DNA of 64,000 nucleotides from Pectobacterium sp. A5351 (GTDB lineage Bacteria; Pseudomonadota; Gammaproteobacteria; Enterobacterales; Enterobacteriaceae): NCBI RefSeq assembly GCF_028335745.1, contig NZ_CP116477.1, positions 3,348,001 to 3,412,000 of the forward strand, read 5' to 3'. Shown piece by piece: positions 8,815 to 16,924 of this stretch (position 1 is its first letter; each line of letters starts with the position of its first letter). The notes under the pieces were generated by a model. It saw only the letters and a program-made list of their open reading frames with translations, ran no database searches and was not told where the DNA came from. The position numbers and the translations under genes were made by a program.

Positions 8815-9822
8815 ATGATGCGTAACACCACACTTTGGGCTGCCGCCCTGACGACCACACTGTTGAGTACACACGTTTACGCCGCTGACACCGCACAACC
8901 GGGCAAAGGTATTTCTGTTATCCCTGTGCAAAGCACCATCTCCGAAGAAACATTCCAGACGCTGCTGGTCAGCCGCGCGTTAGAAAAGCTGGGCTATGAC
9001 GTGCAGCCTCCCCGTGAAGTGGACTACAACGTGGCCTACACCTCGATCGCCTCCGGTGATGCGACATTTATTGCCGTGAATTGGGATCCGCTGCATGCCG
9101 ACCAATATAAAGCCGCAGGCGGGGACGCGAAGTTCTACCGTCAGGGTGAATATGTCTCCGGCGCCGCACAGGGTTACCTGATCGATAAGAAAACGGCTGA
9201 AAAATACAAAATCACCAATATTGCGCAGTTAAAAGATCCGAAAATCGCCAAGCTGTTTGATACCAACGGCGACGGCAAAGCCGACCTGACGGGCTGTACG
9301 CCGGGCTGGGGATGCGAAGCGGTCATCAATCACCACCTTCCTGCCTATGGCTTAAGCAACACGGTTGAGCATAATCAGGGTAACTATGCTGCGATGATCG
9401 CCGACACCATCACCCGTTATAAAGAAGGCAAGCCGATCCTGTACTACACCTGGACGCCATACTGGGTGAGCGACGTGCTGGTGCCGGGACGTGACGTGGT
9501 GTGGTTGCAGGTACCGTTCTCTTCTCAACCGGGAGAAATGAAAGGCGTCAGCACCAAGTTGCCTAACGGCGCCGACTACGGCTTCCCGGTTAACAACATG
9601 AGAATTGCGGCAAATAAGGAATGGGCAGAGAAAAACCCGGCAGCCGCGAAGCTGTTCGCCATCATGAAACTGCCGATTGCCGATGTGAATGCGCAGAACC
9701 TGCGTATGCATGAAGGTCAGGGTTCACAACAGGATATCGAACGTCATGTTGATGGCTGGATCAAAGCCCACCAGCAGCTGTTTGACGGCTGGGTGAAAAC
9801 CGCCGCTGACGCCGCGAAATAA
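8815..9822 (+). CDS. proX: Glycine betaine/proline-binding periplasmic protein ProX
   Basis: A 335-residue protein with a Sec signal peptide ending VYA before ADTAQPGKG. It is the high-affinity betaine receptor of ProU. Typical ProX features are [27 protein letters not shown] at the start of the mature protein, the paired cysteines in [10 protein letters not shown], and aromatic-rich [16 protein letters not shown] near the ligand box. AGAGGGAATC gives a good ribosome site for the ATGATG start. It ends the operon and is followed directly by a strong terminator. Confidence 0.97.
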   Translation: MMRNTTLWAAALTTTLLSTHVYAADTAQPGKGISVIPVQSTISEETFQTLLVSRALEKLGYDVQPPREVDYNVAYTSIASGDATFIAVNWDPLHADQYKAAGGDAKFYRQGEYVSGAAQGYLIDKKTAEKYKITNIAQLKDPKIAKLFDTNGDGKADLTGCTPGWGCEAVINHHLPAYGLSNTVEHNQGNYAAMIADTITRYKEGKPILYYTWTPYWVSDVLVPGRDVVWLQVPFSSQPGEMKGVSTKLPNGADYGFPVNNMRIAANKEWAEKNPAAAKLFAIMKLPIADVNAQNLRMHEGQGSQQDIERHVDGWIKAHQQLFDGWVKTAADAAK

Positions 9823-9836
9823 TCCCCTGTAGATCG

Positions 9837-9866
9837 GCGCCCTTTCCAGTGAAAGGGCGCTTTTTA
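9837..9866 (+). terminator. Rho-independent terminator of proVWX
   Basis: GCGCCCTTTC (9837-9846), loop CAGT, GAAAGGGCGC (9851-9860), then TTTTTA. Perfect 10-bp stem with a T-run, 14 bases after proX. Confidence 0.93.
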
Positions 9867-9880
9867 TTGAGGAATAGTAA

Positions 9881-11041
9881 TTACGGCAGGTTAACGATTT
9901 CGACCCAATTCGCACCTTTTCCGGTGGGATATTGCCCAATGCGTACTAAATCCCCGTTGTCTTGATTGATGCGATACACCGATAGCGACGTCGATTTTTC
10001 ACCGCTGGCAATCAGGAATTTACCGCTTGGATCGATCTGAATACCGCGCGGCTGCGTTTCCGTCGGATAGCGCGTAATGTATTTCAGTTGGCCGGTCTTC
10101 GGTTCTACCCGCAGCAGCGTAATCGTGCTTTTGGTGCGCTCCGATACGTACAGGAATTTTCCATTTGGCGTCAGACGTAAATCGGCGCTCCAGATCTGCG
10201 GTCGGCTGTCGGTGTTCTTTTTATCCGGTGTGATCGTCCCCGCCCGCATGCCTGCATCGGCCGGAACGGTGTCCGTGTAATCCAGTAACGTCAGTTGCCC
10301 CGTCTTTTCATTCAGCGCCAGACGCGCGACGTTGCCAGACAGTTCATTGCTCACATAGAGCGTTTTGTTATCTGGCGATAGCACCAGATGGCGCGGCCCG
10401 TTCCCCTCCAGCAGTTTAATTTCCGCCGGCTCATTCGGCGTCAACGTGCCCGTTTTCGCATCAAACCGGAACTGAACGATCTGATCGCTGCCCAGATTGC
10501 TGGCAAAGACGAACTTATTTTGGTGGTCGGCAATAATACTGTGCGCCTTCTCCCCTGTCGGCACCACCGTGACCACGCTCGCGTTCACCTTGCCGTCTTT
10601 ATCAATGCCGTTAACCGCGACTTTATTACCACCGTACGAGGCGCTAAGCAGCCATTTTCCGGTGAAATCCATCGAAAGATAAGCCATGCTGTCTGGCAGC
10701 TCCGCTTTGCCTAATGGGCTTAGGGCACCGCTTTTAGGATCGATTTTATAACTCACCGCCGAGTAAGGAATGCCGCGCGTGGCCGCATACAGAAACGATT
10801 TATCCGGGCTCACGGCCATCGGCATCACTTTCGCCCCTGCGACCACTTTCCCAATAGCGGTCAATTCGCCGCTTTGTGTATTGAGAGTGTAGGCGTCGAT
10901 GGCGCCGTCAGCGGCCGCCGAGACGTAAACGGCCGTTACCGCCTGCGCCCCCATCGACCACAGCGCTACGGCTGGCAGAAGTGTACATCCCATTAATACT
11001 GCAAGGCTTTTTTTCTTAACCACCTGATAATCCTTAAACAT
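9881..11041 (-). CDS. Exported beta-propeller lactonase-family protein
   Basis: A 386-residue protein with an N-terminal signal (MFKDYQVVKKK, hydrophobic core, cleavage near AQA). The mature part is a seven-bladed propeller of the 6-phosphogluconolactonase/lactonase family: repeated blades of the kind ...GKFLYVSERTKSTITLLRVEPKTGQLK, with RGIQIDPSGKFLIASGEKS near the end. The periplasmic location argues against a role as pentose-pathway phosphogluconolactonase. Minus-strand AGGGGACATC precedes the start. It converges on proX. Substrate unknown. Confidence 0.85.
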   Translation of the reverse strand: MFKDYQVVKKKSLAVLMGCTLLPAVALWSMGAQAVTAVYVSAAADGAIDAYTLNTQSGELTAIGKVVAGAKVMPMAVSPDKSFLYAATRGIPYSAVSYKIDPKSGALSPLGKAELPDSMAYLSMDFTGKWLLSASYGGNKVAVNGIDKDGKVNASVVTVVPTGEKAHSIIADHQNKFVFASNLGSDQIVQFRFDAKTGTLTPNEPAEIKLLEGNGPRHLVLSPDNKTLYVSNELSGNVARLALNEKTGQLTLLDYTDTVPADAGMRAGTITPDKKNTDSRPQIWSADLRLTPNGKFLYVSERTKSTITLLRVEPKTGQLKYITRYPTETQPRGIQIDPSGKFLIASGEKSTSLSVYRINQDNGDLVRIGQYPTGKGANWVEIVNLP

Positions 11042-11227
11042 GATGTCCCCTGTCGATAATGTGATAGCGATACGCTAAATTAATCCCAGACAAAACGAAA
11101 TATCCCCGTCAGACATCAGAAGTGTAAAGATATTCTGGCATCTCATTCGGCTCTGCCGGATACTATCGCTTCTGCTTTTAACATCATAAAAACGTTCACA
11201 CTATGTCTCTTCAGCAACAATCTATGT
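11042..11227. other. Lactonase upstream region
   Basis: No ORF. This should hold the promoter of the minus-strand lactonase gene, but I could not fix convincing hexamers. It ends at the inverted-repeat element beginning at 11228. Confidence 0.3.
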
Positions 11228-11476
11228 ATGGTCCGCCTCGTTGTTGCAAGAATAAAATTCAATAACGAGGTTGGGTCTGCGCTAATGTATTCGGAGTCTT
11301 TGTTGGAGGCTCTCGCCTACCGCTCCACGAATCAGTAACATTCGAAGGTGCTTATTGCCACGCTTACTTATCCCGAGTAATCGGGACTTACCCCGGAGGA
11401 ATGCTGATGGGGCACTAACCCTAACACCTGTCCAAACCTAGTCTCAGCATAGTTGCTGAGAATGGAGGCGGACCAT
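11228..11476. repeat. 249-bp structured element bounded by perfect 12-bp inverted repeats
   Basis: ATGGTCCGCCTC (11228-11239) and GAGGCGGACCAT (11465-11476) are exact reverse complements. Inside are CCTCGTTGTT/AATAACGAGG (10 pairs, one a G-U wobble only if the plus strand is the RNA), AGGC-TCTC-GCCT (11307-11318), TCCCGA-GTAA-TCGGGA (11371-11386, GNRA loop) and TCTCAGCA-TAGT-TGCTGAGA (11442-11461). No ORF fits. Its GC content is higher than the island beside it. It lies upstream of the island promoter, so it is not in that mRNA leader. It may be an internally deleted insertion sequence (the end type resembles IS1111/IS110 relatives), or a structured non-coding RNA. I cannot decide between these. 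Confidence 0.6.
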
Positions 11477-11490
11477 CGCATTAATCATGT

Positions 11491-11526
11491 TTAATTATTG
11501 ACAACATAATTAATCGTTAGTATAAA
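11491..11526 (+). promoter_or_regulatory. Consensus sigma-70 promoter with overlapping dyad operator
   Basis: TTGACA (11498-11503) and TATAAA (11521-11526) are 17 bases apart, a near-perfect promoter for the island, with a predicted leader of about 35 bases before the GTG of the GTP cyclohydrolase gene. A perfect dyad, TTAATTAT (11491-11498) and ATAATTAA (11506-11513), centres on the -35 box. Such a placement suits a repressor site. No regulator gene is seen inside the island. Confidence 0.75.
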
Positions 11527-11567
11527 TAAAACATAAGCGCAACAAATAATTAACAAGGATGTTTAAT

Positions 11568-12164
11568 GTGAATAATCTGTCGATCAGGAACCGCGAGCTA
11601 ATTCCATTAAAAGGAATCAACAGTAATGTTGAATTTATTACTTTTCATGGATTGTCAGATGGAAAAGAGCACATTGCGCTAAAATTCTCCCACAGGGATG
11701 GAAATGCAGATCCTTTAGTCAGAATTCATTCTGAGTGTATGACTGGGGATATATTCCATTCTCTTCGATGTGACTGCGGTGAACAATTGACAGAAGCTCT
11801 CTCTTTGATGGATAAAAAGGGAGGGATTTTGCTTTATCTAAGACAAGAAGGCCGTGGTATTGGCTTATACAACAAAATAGACTCTTATCAATTACAACGT
11901 TCAGGTATGGATACTTACCAAGCGAATATAGAGCTTGGCTTTCCTCAGGATACCCGCGATTTTTCAATTGCCGCTCAAATGTTATATGCCTTGGATGTTA
12001 AATCAATAAAACTGTTAAGTAATAATCCAGAAAAAAAGATTCAGCTTGAGTTTCATGGAATTTCGGTTTCTCAACTCATCAATACTGGTACCTTTTTAAA
12101 CGAATTCAACAAAGATTATTTAACTACAAAAAAATATAAAACAAACCATATTCTTAACGTATAA
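11568..12164 (+). CDS. Stand-alone GTP cyclohydrolase II (ToxB/RibA-like)
   Basis: A 198-residue protein when started at the GTG 11568, which lies nine bases after AAGGA; the ATG at 11559 touches the ribosome site and is less likely. It has all GTP cyclohydrolase II signatures: zinc cysteines Cys57, Cys68 and Cys70 (spacing as in E. coli RibA), LRQEGRGIGL, GMDTYQANIELGF and LLSNNPEKK. It opens the GTP imidazole ring, releasing formate and pyrophosphate, giving the diaminopyrimidine for riboflavin, deazaflavin or azapteridine products. Base composition is AT-rich and the gene heads a secondary-metabolite-like operon, so it is probably the ToxB-type paralogue and not the housekeeping ribA. No RibB domain is fused. 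Confidence 0.9.
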   Translation: MNNLSIRNRELIPLKGINSNVEFITFHGLSDGKEHIALKFSHRDGNADPLVRIHSECMTGDIFHSLRCDCGEQLTEALSLMDKKGGILLYLRQEGRGIGLYNKIDSYQLQRSGMDTYQANIELGFPQDTRDFSIAAQMLYALDVKSIKLLSNNPEKKIQLEFHGISVSQLINTGTFLNEFNKDYLTTKKYKTNHILNV

Positions 12165-12176
12165 AGGCATATATAC

Positions 12177-13847
12177 ATGTACAAACATACTGCACCAATC
12201 AGTGGGGTTGCTACTGCCAAAAATAAATGGATATTGACAGCAGGATATGATAATCGAGTTATTTTATGGGATGCAAATACAAAATCTCCGATTAATCGTG
12301 TATTTCATGATCATTTAGTTAACCAGTGTACCTTCAGTCCGTGTGGGAATTTTATAGCCACTGTTAGTAGTGATTATAGTTGCAGAATATGGTCTTTTCC
12401 TGAAATGGGTTTAACAGGGATCATCAAATCACATAAAGATGATGTAGAGTCTGCCGCATTTCACCCTGAAGAAAATTTAATTGCCACCTGCTCTCGGGAT
12501 AGAACAATTCTTATTTCCGATTTCCAAGGAAATACCAAACATCATCTTAAAGGCCATAAGGCTGATGTTATTTCTGTAGAGTGGAGTGCAAATAACAATC
12601 TGATAAGTTCTAGCGATGATGGAACAATCAGGGTATGGAACATTCAGACAGGAGAGGAAGTTGAGTGCATTGACCTCGATGAGGTCGAAACTGACACTAT
12701 CGTTATTGCATCTTGCGGAACTATTTATGCTGGCAATGATAACGGCGAAATTATTACTATTTCCCAAGGTAAAATAAAAACCACTCCAGCACATGAAGCG
12801 GGGATAAAACGCCTGATATACGATAACAATAGAGAAGTTATTGTTAGCCTGAGTTACGACCGAAAAATGAAATTATGGCGCCGGTATGATGGTGGGCTTG
12901 AGAATTATCACACAACAGATTTGCCTTCTATCATTTGGCCACGTTCCTGCGCATTTTTGGATGAAGACAACCTTGTTTTCGCATCATTTGGTGATAGCTA
13001 TGCTCAATACAATATTTCCGAAAAAAAATGGCAACTAAGGCATATCAAGCCGACTCATGGACTGAATGCTGTTCAGTTATTAAACGGGAAGTTATGGAGC
13101 GTGGGTGATGCAGGAACTGTTTTCTGTGAAGAGAACAACGTTGCTGAGATGGGCAGTTTATGCAATTTCCTATGTGAGTTTAAAGGAACATTGCTAACGG
13201 GTGGTCAGATGGGAACTTTATTTGACGCAAGAACAGGGGAAGTGGTTTATCAGCACCATTCTCCACTTAATTGTGCATATAGTTCTAGCGGGGATAATTC
13301 GTTATGCGTGGTCGGTTCTTACACAGGAGAAGGTATTATTCTCCGTGAAGTGAATAATCGCATCCAGGTCACTGATATCGTCAGCCTTCATCAGAATGCA
13401 ATTAAGGGTGTTGCCTTGTCAGACTCACTCATATTTTCTGTCTGTGCAGATTCGGCAGCGGCGTTTCACAAAATATCAGATTTAAGCTGCCATAAATACA
13501 TTCCCAAAGCGCATGACAAGATAGCTAATGGCTGTGATGGAACGAATTCAGGAACGTTTGTCAGTATAAGTAGAGATCTGAAATTACGTGTTTGGAACGA
13601 TGAGAAAGCAACGGCAATTGAGACACCAAGCCAGAATTCAATCAAGTGTGTAGCACTGAGCAAAAATAATAAATACATAGCCATCGGTAATTACACCGGT
13701 TGGGTAGGTATTTATGATTTAACGTCAGAAAGATGGTCTTATTGGCATCGTCGCTCTTTTTCCGGTATTTCAAGCATTAAATCCACTGCCGATAATTTTG
13801 TTTTTTCAACATATGAAGGCATATGTGAATATGTAATATCGGAATAA
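12177..13847 (+). CDS. WD40 repeat protein (ToxC-like position)
   Basis: A 556-residue protein without signal peptide, made of WD40 blades: ILTAGYDNRVILWDANT, FIATVSSDYSCRIWSF, LIATCSRDRTILISDF, LISSSDDGTIRVWNIQTG, VIVSLSYDRKMKLWRR, and FVSISRDLKLRVWN towards the end. There are probably two propellers, given the length. It starts 12 bases after the cyclohydrolase stop. In toxoflavin clusters a WD-repeat protein of unsettled function (ToxC) sits between the cyclohydrolase and the SUMF1-like protein, the same order as here. A scaffold or catalytic role cannot be decided from sequence. Confidence 0.8.
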   Translation: MYKHTAPISGVATAKNKWILTAGYDNRVILWDANTKSPINRVFHDHLVNQCTFSPCGNFIATVSSDYSCRIWSFPEMGLTGIIKSHKDDVESAAFHPEENLIATCSRDRTILISDFQGNTKHHLKGHKADVISVEWSANNNLISSSDDGTIRVWNIQTGEEVECIDLDEVETDTIVIASCGTIYAGNDNGEIITISQGKIKTTPAHEAGIKRLIYDNNREVIVSLSYDRKMKLWRRYDGGLENYHTTDLPSIIWPRSCAFLDEDNLVFASFGDSYAQYNISEKKWQLRHIKPTHGLNAVQLLNGKLWSVGDAGTVFCEENNVAEMGSLCNFLCEFKGTLLTGGQMGTLFDARTGEVVYQHHSPLNCAYSSSGDNSLCVVGSYTGEGIILREVNNRIQVTDIVSLHQNAIKGVALSDSLIFSVCADSAAAFHKISDLSCHKYIPKAHDKIANGCDGTNSGTFVSISRDLKLRVWNDEKATAIETPSQNSIKCVALSKNNKYIAIGNYTGWVGIYDLTSERWSYWHRRSFSGISSIKSTADNFVFSTYEGICEYVISE

Positions 13848-13851
13848 TTAC

Positions 13852-14889
13852 GTGATGAGCCAGTTACCGAAAAACCTAACTTTGACGGGAATAGTGACAG
13901 AGCACGCGGAGTTTTTAGATAAGAAAATCAACGCGCTTAATTCCCGAGAAGCAATGGGGTTGCCTTCGCATATCTGTATGAGCGAACTGGATAACCTCGG
14001 TTCAGATTATCAATCACTTGCACCAGTAGACATCTCTTCTCTGGTTGCCATCACTGCGGATAAAAATCGTACCTTTAGAGAAAGGTACGTAGCAGGAAAT
14101 TTGTTAGCTCTGAAAGGTGATCCACGGGTCAGTGTTTATGAGCCAGAAATGATAACGCTGCCTGCAGCAGATGTAGAAATTGGGTTGCCTGAAAACAGGG
14201 TAAAGGGCGTGGTAGAACTTTTCAGCCAATATGGTGTGGAAGAGGACTGGATAAGAAAGGAATGTCCCGTACATACCGTTAGACTAGAGTCTTTTGCATT
14301 AGGAAAATTTTGCGTCACTAACTGGGAATATCATTGCTTTCTTATCGATACTGGCCACAACGAACTACCCGATCGCTGGCCGTTCGGGATATATCCTCAC
14401 CAACGCGCAAACTATCCGGTCTTCACCGTTTCGTTTGAAGCAGCAACCGCTTATACAGAATGGTTGAGCCGCAAAACAGGTCGATGTTTTCATTTACCCT
14501 CTGAAGCACAATGGGAATATGCAGCTTCAGGTACAGATGGTCGGGAATATCCATGGGGAAACGAGTTCCATGCTGGCTACTGTAACTCTGTTGAAAGCGG
14601 CATTATTGATGCAACACCTGTCGGCATATTTCCTCATGGTACAGGGCCGTTTGGACATTTGGACATGGCAGGCAACGTTGAGGAATATACCGCAGGTGGT
14701 TACAAACCTTACGGCGGTTATTCAGAAATAAAAGATGATCTCTGGATTACGCAGGGAAGTGATTATCCAGTCTCACGCGGCGGAAGTTTCACTCGATTTC
14801 GTGATCTTTGCAGAACACGTAGGCGTCACGGCAGATACGACTCGGAGCTTTACGCAATGGGTTTCCGACTGGCTGAAAAAATAGCATAA
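13852..14889 (+). CDS. FGE/SUMF1-like protein (ToxD-like)
   Basis: About 345 residues. GTG (13852) or the next ATG (13855) starts it, with GGAA seven to ten bases upstream. The N-terminal 120 residues are unassigned; the C-terminal two thirds is a formylglycine-generating-enzyme/EgtB/PvdO fold: LGKFCVTNWEYHCFL, PVFTVSFEAATAYTEWLS, RCFHLPSEAQWEYAASG, YPWGNEF, GNVEEYT, RGGSFTRFRDLCRTRRR, MGFRLA. True FGE uses two cysteines five residues apart; here only the second is kept (Cys320) and the first position is Arg315, so copper-type FGE chemistry is unlikely. ToxD of toxoflavin clusters belongs to the same superfamily. Four bases separate it from the WD40 gene. Confidence 0.85.
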   Translation: MMSQLPKNLTLTGIVTEHAEFLDKKINALNSREAMGLPSHICMSELDNLGSDYQSLAPVDISSLVAITADKNRTFRERYVAGNLLALKGDPRVSVYEPEMITLPAADVEIGLPENRVKGVVELFSQYGVEEDWIRKECPVHTVRLESFALGKFCVTNWEYHCFLIDTGHNELPDRWPFGIYPHQRANYPVFTVSFEAATAYTEWLSRKTGRCFHLPSEAQWEYAASGTDGREYPWGNEFHAGYCNSVESGIIDATPVGIFPHGTGPFGHLDMAGNVEEYTAGGYKPYGGYSEIKDDLWITQGSDYPVSRGGSFTRFRDLCRTRRRHGRYDSELYAMGFRLAEKIA

Positions 14890-14902
14890 CAAGGAATGTA
14901 AA

Positions 14903-16744
14903 ATGAATATTCAAAACAGACTGTTACGTATTTTTTACTCAGATAATGAAATTATCTGCTCTGATGTTAAGGGACGCTTGCATAAATTCGATGTTGAACT
15001 TAACTTGATCTGCTCATCACCGGCGTTAGGTTTTAATAAACCCATCAATGCTGTTGTATTACATAGCGATTATATTTTTACCAAAGATCGTTTTGGAACT
15101 GTTGGAAAATGGGATCGTAGTACCCTAGAACCAATCGATTTTTATCAGGCAGAAAACTTATGCGACAGAGAAAAATTATTTGAAGATGAAGAACCATCCC
15201 CATCGCCAAATAGAGCTATCGCTATTTTAAATAATCGCCTTTATACTAACAATGGATATGGTCAAATCGTTGTAATCGATATCCATAATTTTAGTTTGTT
15301 AGATATTAGAGAATCACCTTCTTCATCATTTTTCGATGCCATATGTGTCGAAAACGCAGGTATACATGCACTTTCTGATGTAGAAGGAAATGTTTATATA
15401 GGGAACATTGAAGAAAACAGCTTCCCGATAAAAAGAAAACTCGACAACAATGTTATTCATGGCGTTATCTATGATGAGAAACATGACCGTTTTTGCACCA
15501 CACAAGATGGCGGATTAGGTGATGATGAATGTGTGCATACGGGTATAATATCAATAGATAAAGACGGAGAAAACATCAAGGAATTCAAAATATCCCATGA
15601 AGATAACGAATTCATTTGTTTTTCTCATGATTATGAAAAAATATTTATTGGTGGTTTTAACGGTAAAATATCTGTTTTCGATAATAGTGAAAAAGACTTT
15701 AAACTTGAAAAAGTATTTGGCCCTCTGGAATTTCAAATAATACATGCATCTGTAGACGAAAAAAATAACATCTATGCATTACTTCAAACTGGAGATATAT
15801 TTAAATTAGATTTGAATGGGAAGATCGTCAACCGTACCCATTTTTCTAACAAATGCATCTGGATACTTGAGCCTCATCCAAATGATGAACACTGCCTTTA
15901 TGCTGGAACCGACGCAGGAGTAGCTATATTTTCGTGGGAAAATGGGAAATTTGATAGTATTCAGCTTCATCAAAGAACACATCATCGACACGGCTTTGGC
16001 ATAGTCAAAGATGTTAAGCCGCTAAACGACGGTTCTTATATCGGTATAAGCCGGAAAGGAGATTTTTTCCGTTGTACTCAGGAAGGACACATCATGTGGA
16101 TTAAAAAAGTGCATGGTGTTCCTAGAGGCTTGGCTGTCAACTGTCAACAATCTCGATGCATGCTCTCTTCAGATGCCCATGTTGTGTATGAATTTGATGT
16201 TAAAACTGGAGACTTATTAGATACTATTAATATTAACGGCCCTTCTTACGCCTGCGCCTATACAAAAGAAGGTCTGCGAATTTTTACATGTGACTTTCAT
16301 CAACAGATTATATTTATGCCTGGTGATTCACAAAAAATACTGGGTTCCATTAAATTAGAATCTCGCCTGAAAAGGTTAATTACAGATAAACATGGACATC
16401 TCTTCGTTACAGGACCTGGCGGAGTCTTTGAAATTGACACCGTGAATATGGCAGTAAAATCAGAAGCTGGAGAGTTCCTTGTTAGTACTAAAGAAACCTG
16501 TGTTTATTGTAATGATTATATCTTTGCAGGTGGTTATGGTTATCAGGTTGGTGTTTATCAATATAGCGATGGTGAGATCGTCGATCTTGAAGAAAACCTA
16601 CCTGATTATACTAAAGCTTTTGCAGCCTTTCCCGGTGATGATGAGGAAGTTATATTATTTGTCGGTGGCAGAGGCGGCTTTATAAATACCTATCGAGTTC
16701 GCTCTGGAAAATTACATAAAATTAGAGAAACCTATGTTTCCTAA
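14903..16744 (+). CDS. Second large beta-propeller-like protein
   Basis: A 613-residue protein, strongly AT-rich, with a good AAGGA ribosome site 8-9 bases before the ATG. It has many short strand-rich repeats ending in VYIGNIEEN, IFIGGFNGKISVFDNSE, NIYALLQTGDIFKLDLNG, CLYAGTDAGVAIFSWENG and FAGGYGYQVGVYQYSDG, consistent with WD40/quinoprotein-like blades without canonical WD dipeptides. It contains His-rich HQRTHHRHGFG, possibly metal-binding. No signal peptide. I know of no counterpart in the classic toxoflavin cluster. A paralogue of the 12177 gene or a partner for the SUMF1-like protein are the two obvious options. Confidence 0.65.
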   Translation: MNIQNRLLRIFYSDNEIICSDVKGRLHKFDVELNLICSSPALGFNKPINAVVLHSDYIFTKDRFGTVGKWDRSTLEPIDFYQAENLCDREKLFEDEEPSPSPNRAIAILNNRLYTNNGYGQIVVIDIHNFSLLDIRESPSSSFFDAICVENAGIHALSDVEGNVYIGNIEENSFPIKRKLDNNVIHGVIYDEKHDRFCTTQDGGLGDDECVHTGIISIDKDGENIKEFKISHEDNEFICFSHDYEKIFIGGFNGKISVFDNSEKDFKLEKVFGPLEFQIIHASVDEKNNIYALLQTGDIFKLDLNGKIVNRTHFSNKCIWILEPHPNDEHCLYAGTDAGVAIFSWENGKFDSIQLHQRTHHRHGFGIVKDVKPLNDGSYIGISRKGDFFRCTQEGHIMWIKKVHGVPRGLAVNCQQSRCMLSSDAHVVYEFDVKTGDLLDTININGPSYACAYTKEGLRIFTCDFHQQIIFMPGDSQKILGSIKLESRLKRLITDKHGHLFVTGPGGVFEIDTVNMAVKSEAGEFLVSTKETCVYCNDYIFAGGYGYQVGVYQYSDGEIVDLEENLPDYTKAFAAFPGDDEEVILFVGGRGGFINTYRVRSGKLHKIRETYVS

Positions 16745-16815
16745 TTCACGTCGAGGCCTCGACCTTGACACCCACTGCCAACCTTGTTGGTTCACTTAAA
16801 TCAGGAGAATATACG

Positions 16816-16857
16816 ATGACTAAGCCTAAGCGCCGCATTGTTCAGTCTAAAGGCTAA
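16816..16857 (+). CDS. 13-residue peptide ORF inside the island (putative precursor or leader peptide)
   Basis: ATG to TAA encodes MTKPKRRIVQSKG. CAGGAGAA lies eight bases upstream, a better ribosome site than most genes in the island. It sits in the 180-base gap between the second propeller and the exporter. The peptide is basic and ends in Lys-Gly. Options: a peptide scaffold or precursor modified by the island enzymes, a leader peptide controlling the downstream exporter, or a chance ORF. Context and ribosome site favour real translation; function is not known. Confidence 0.55.
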   Translation: MTKPKRRIVQSKG

Positions 16858-16890
16858 TTCTTTAGCAACGGTTTTATTGACGTTATAGCC

Positions 16891-16910
16891 GAGGTGGCGA
16901 AAGCCACCTC
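16891..16910 (+). other. GAAA-capped hairpin before the exporter gene
   Basis: GAGGTGGC (16891-16898), GAAA loop, GCCACCTC (16903-16910): perfect eight-pair stem with a GNRA tetraloop, ending two bases before the AAGGAG ribosome site of the MFS gene. No T-run, so it is not a standard terminator. It could be an RNA processing or translation-control element working with the peptide ORF. Upstream at 16751-16762 is the palindrome TCGAGGCCTCGA and at 16778-16790 a small CCAAC/GTTGG hairpin. Confidence 0.65.
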
Positions 16911-16924
16911 TCAAGGAGACTGTC

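Noticed and set aside
11228..11476. Retron msr-msd RNA
   Set aside because: The inverted ends recall a1/a2 repeats, but no reverse transcriptase gene is nearby.
11228..11567. FMN riboswitch before the GTP cyclohydrolase gene
   Set aside because: The conserved RFN-element motifs are not present and the structured block lies upstream of a good promoter.
13852..14889. A true sulfatase-activating formylglycine-generating enzyme
   Set aside because: One of the two active-site cysteines is missing and there is no sulfatase gene in the window.
16765..16793. TTGACA as an internal promoter before the peptide ORF
   Set aside because: No acceptable -10 hexamer at 16-18 bases.
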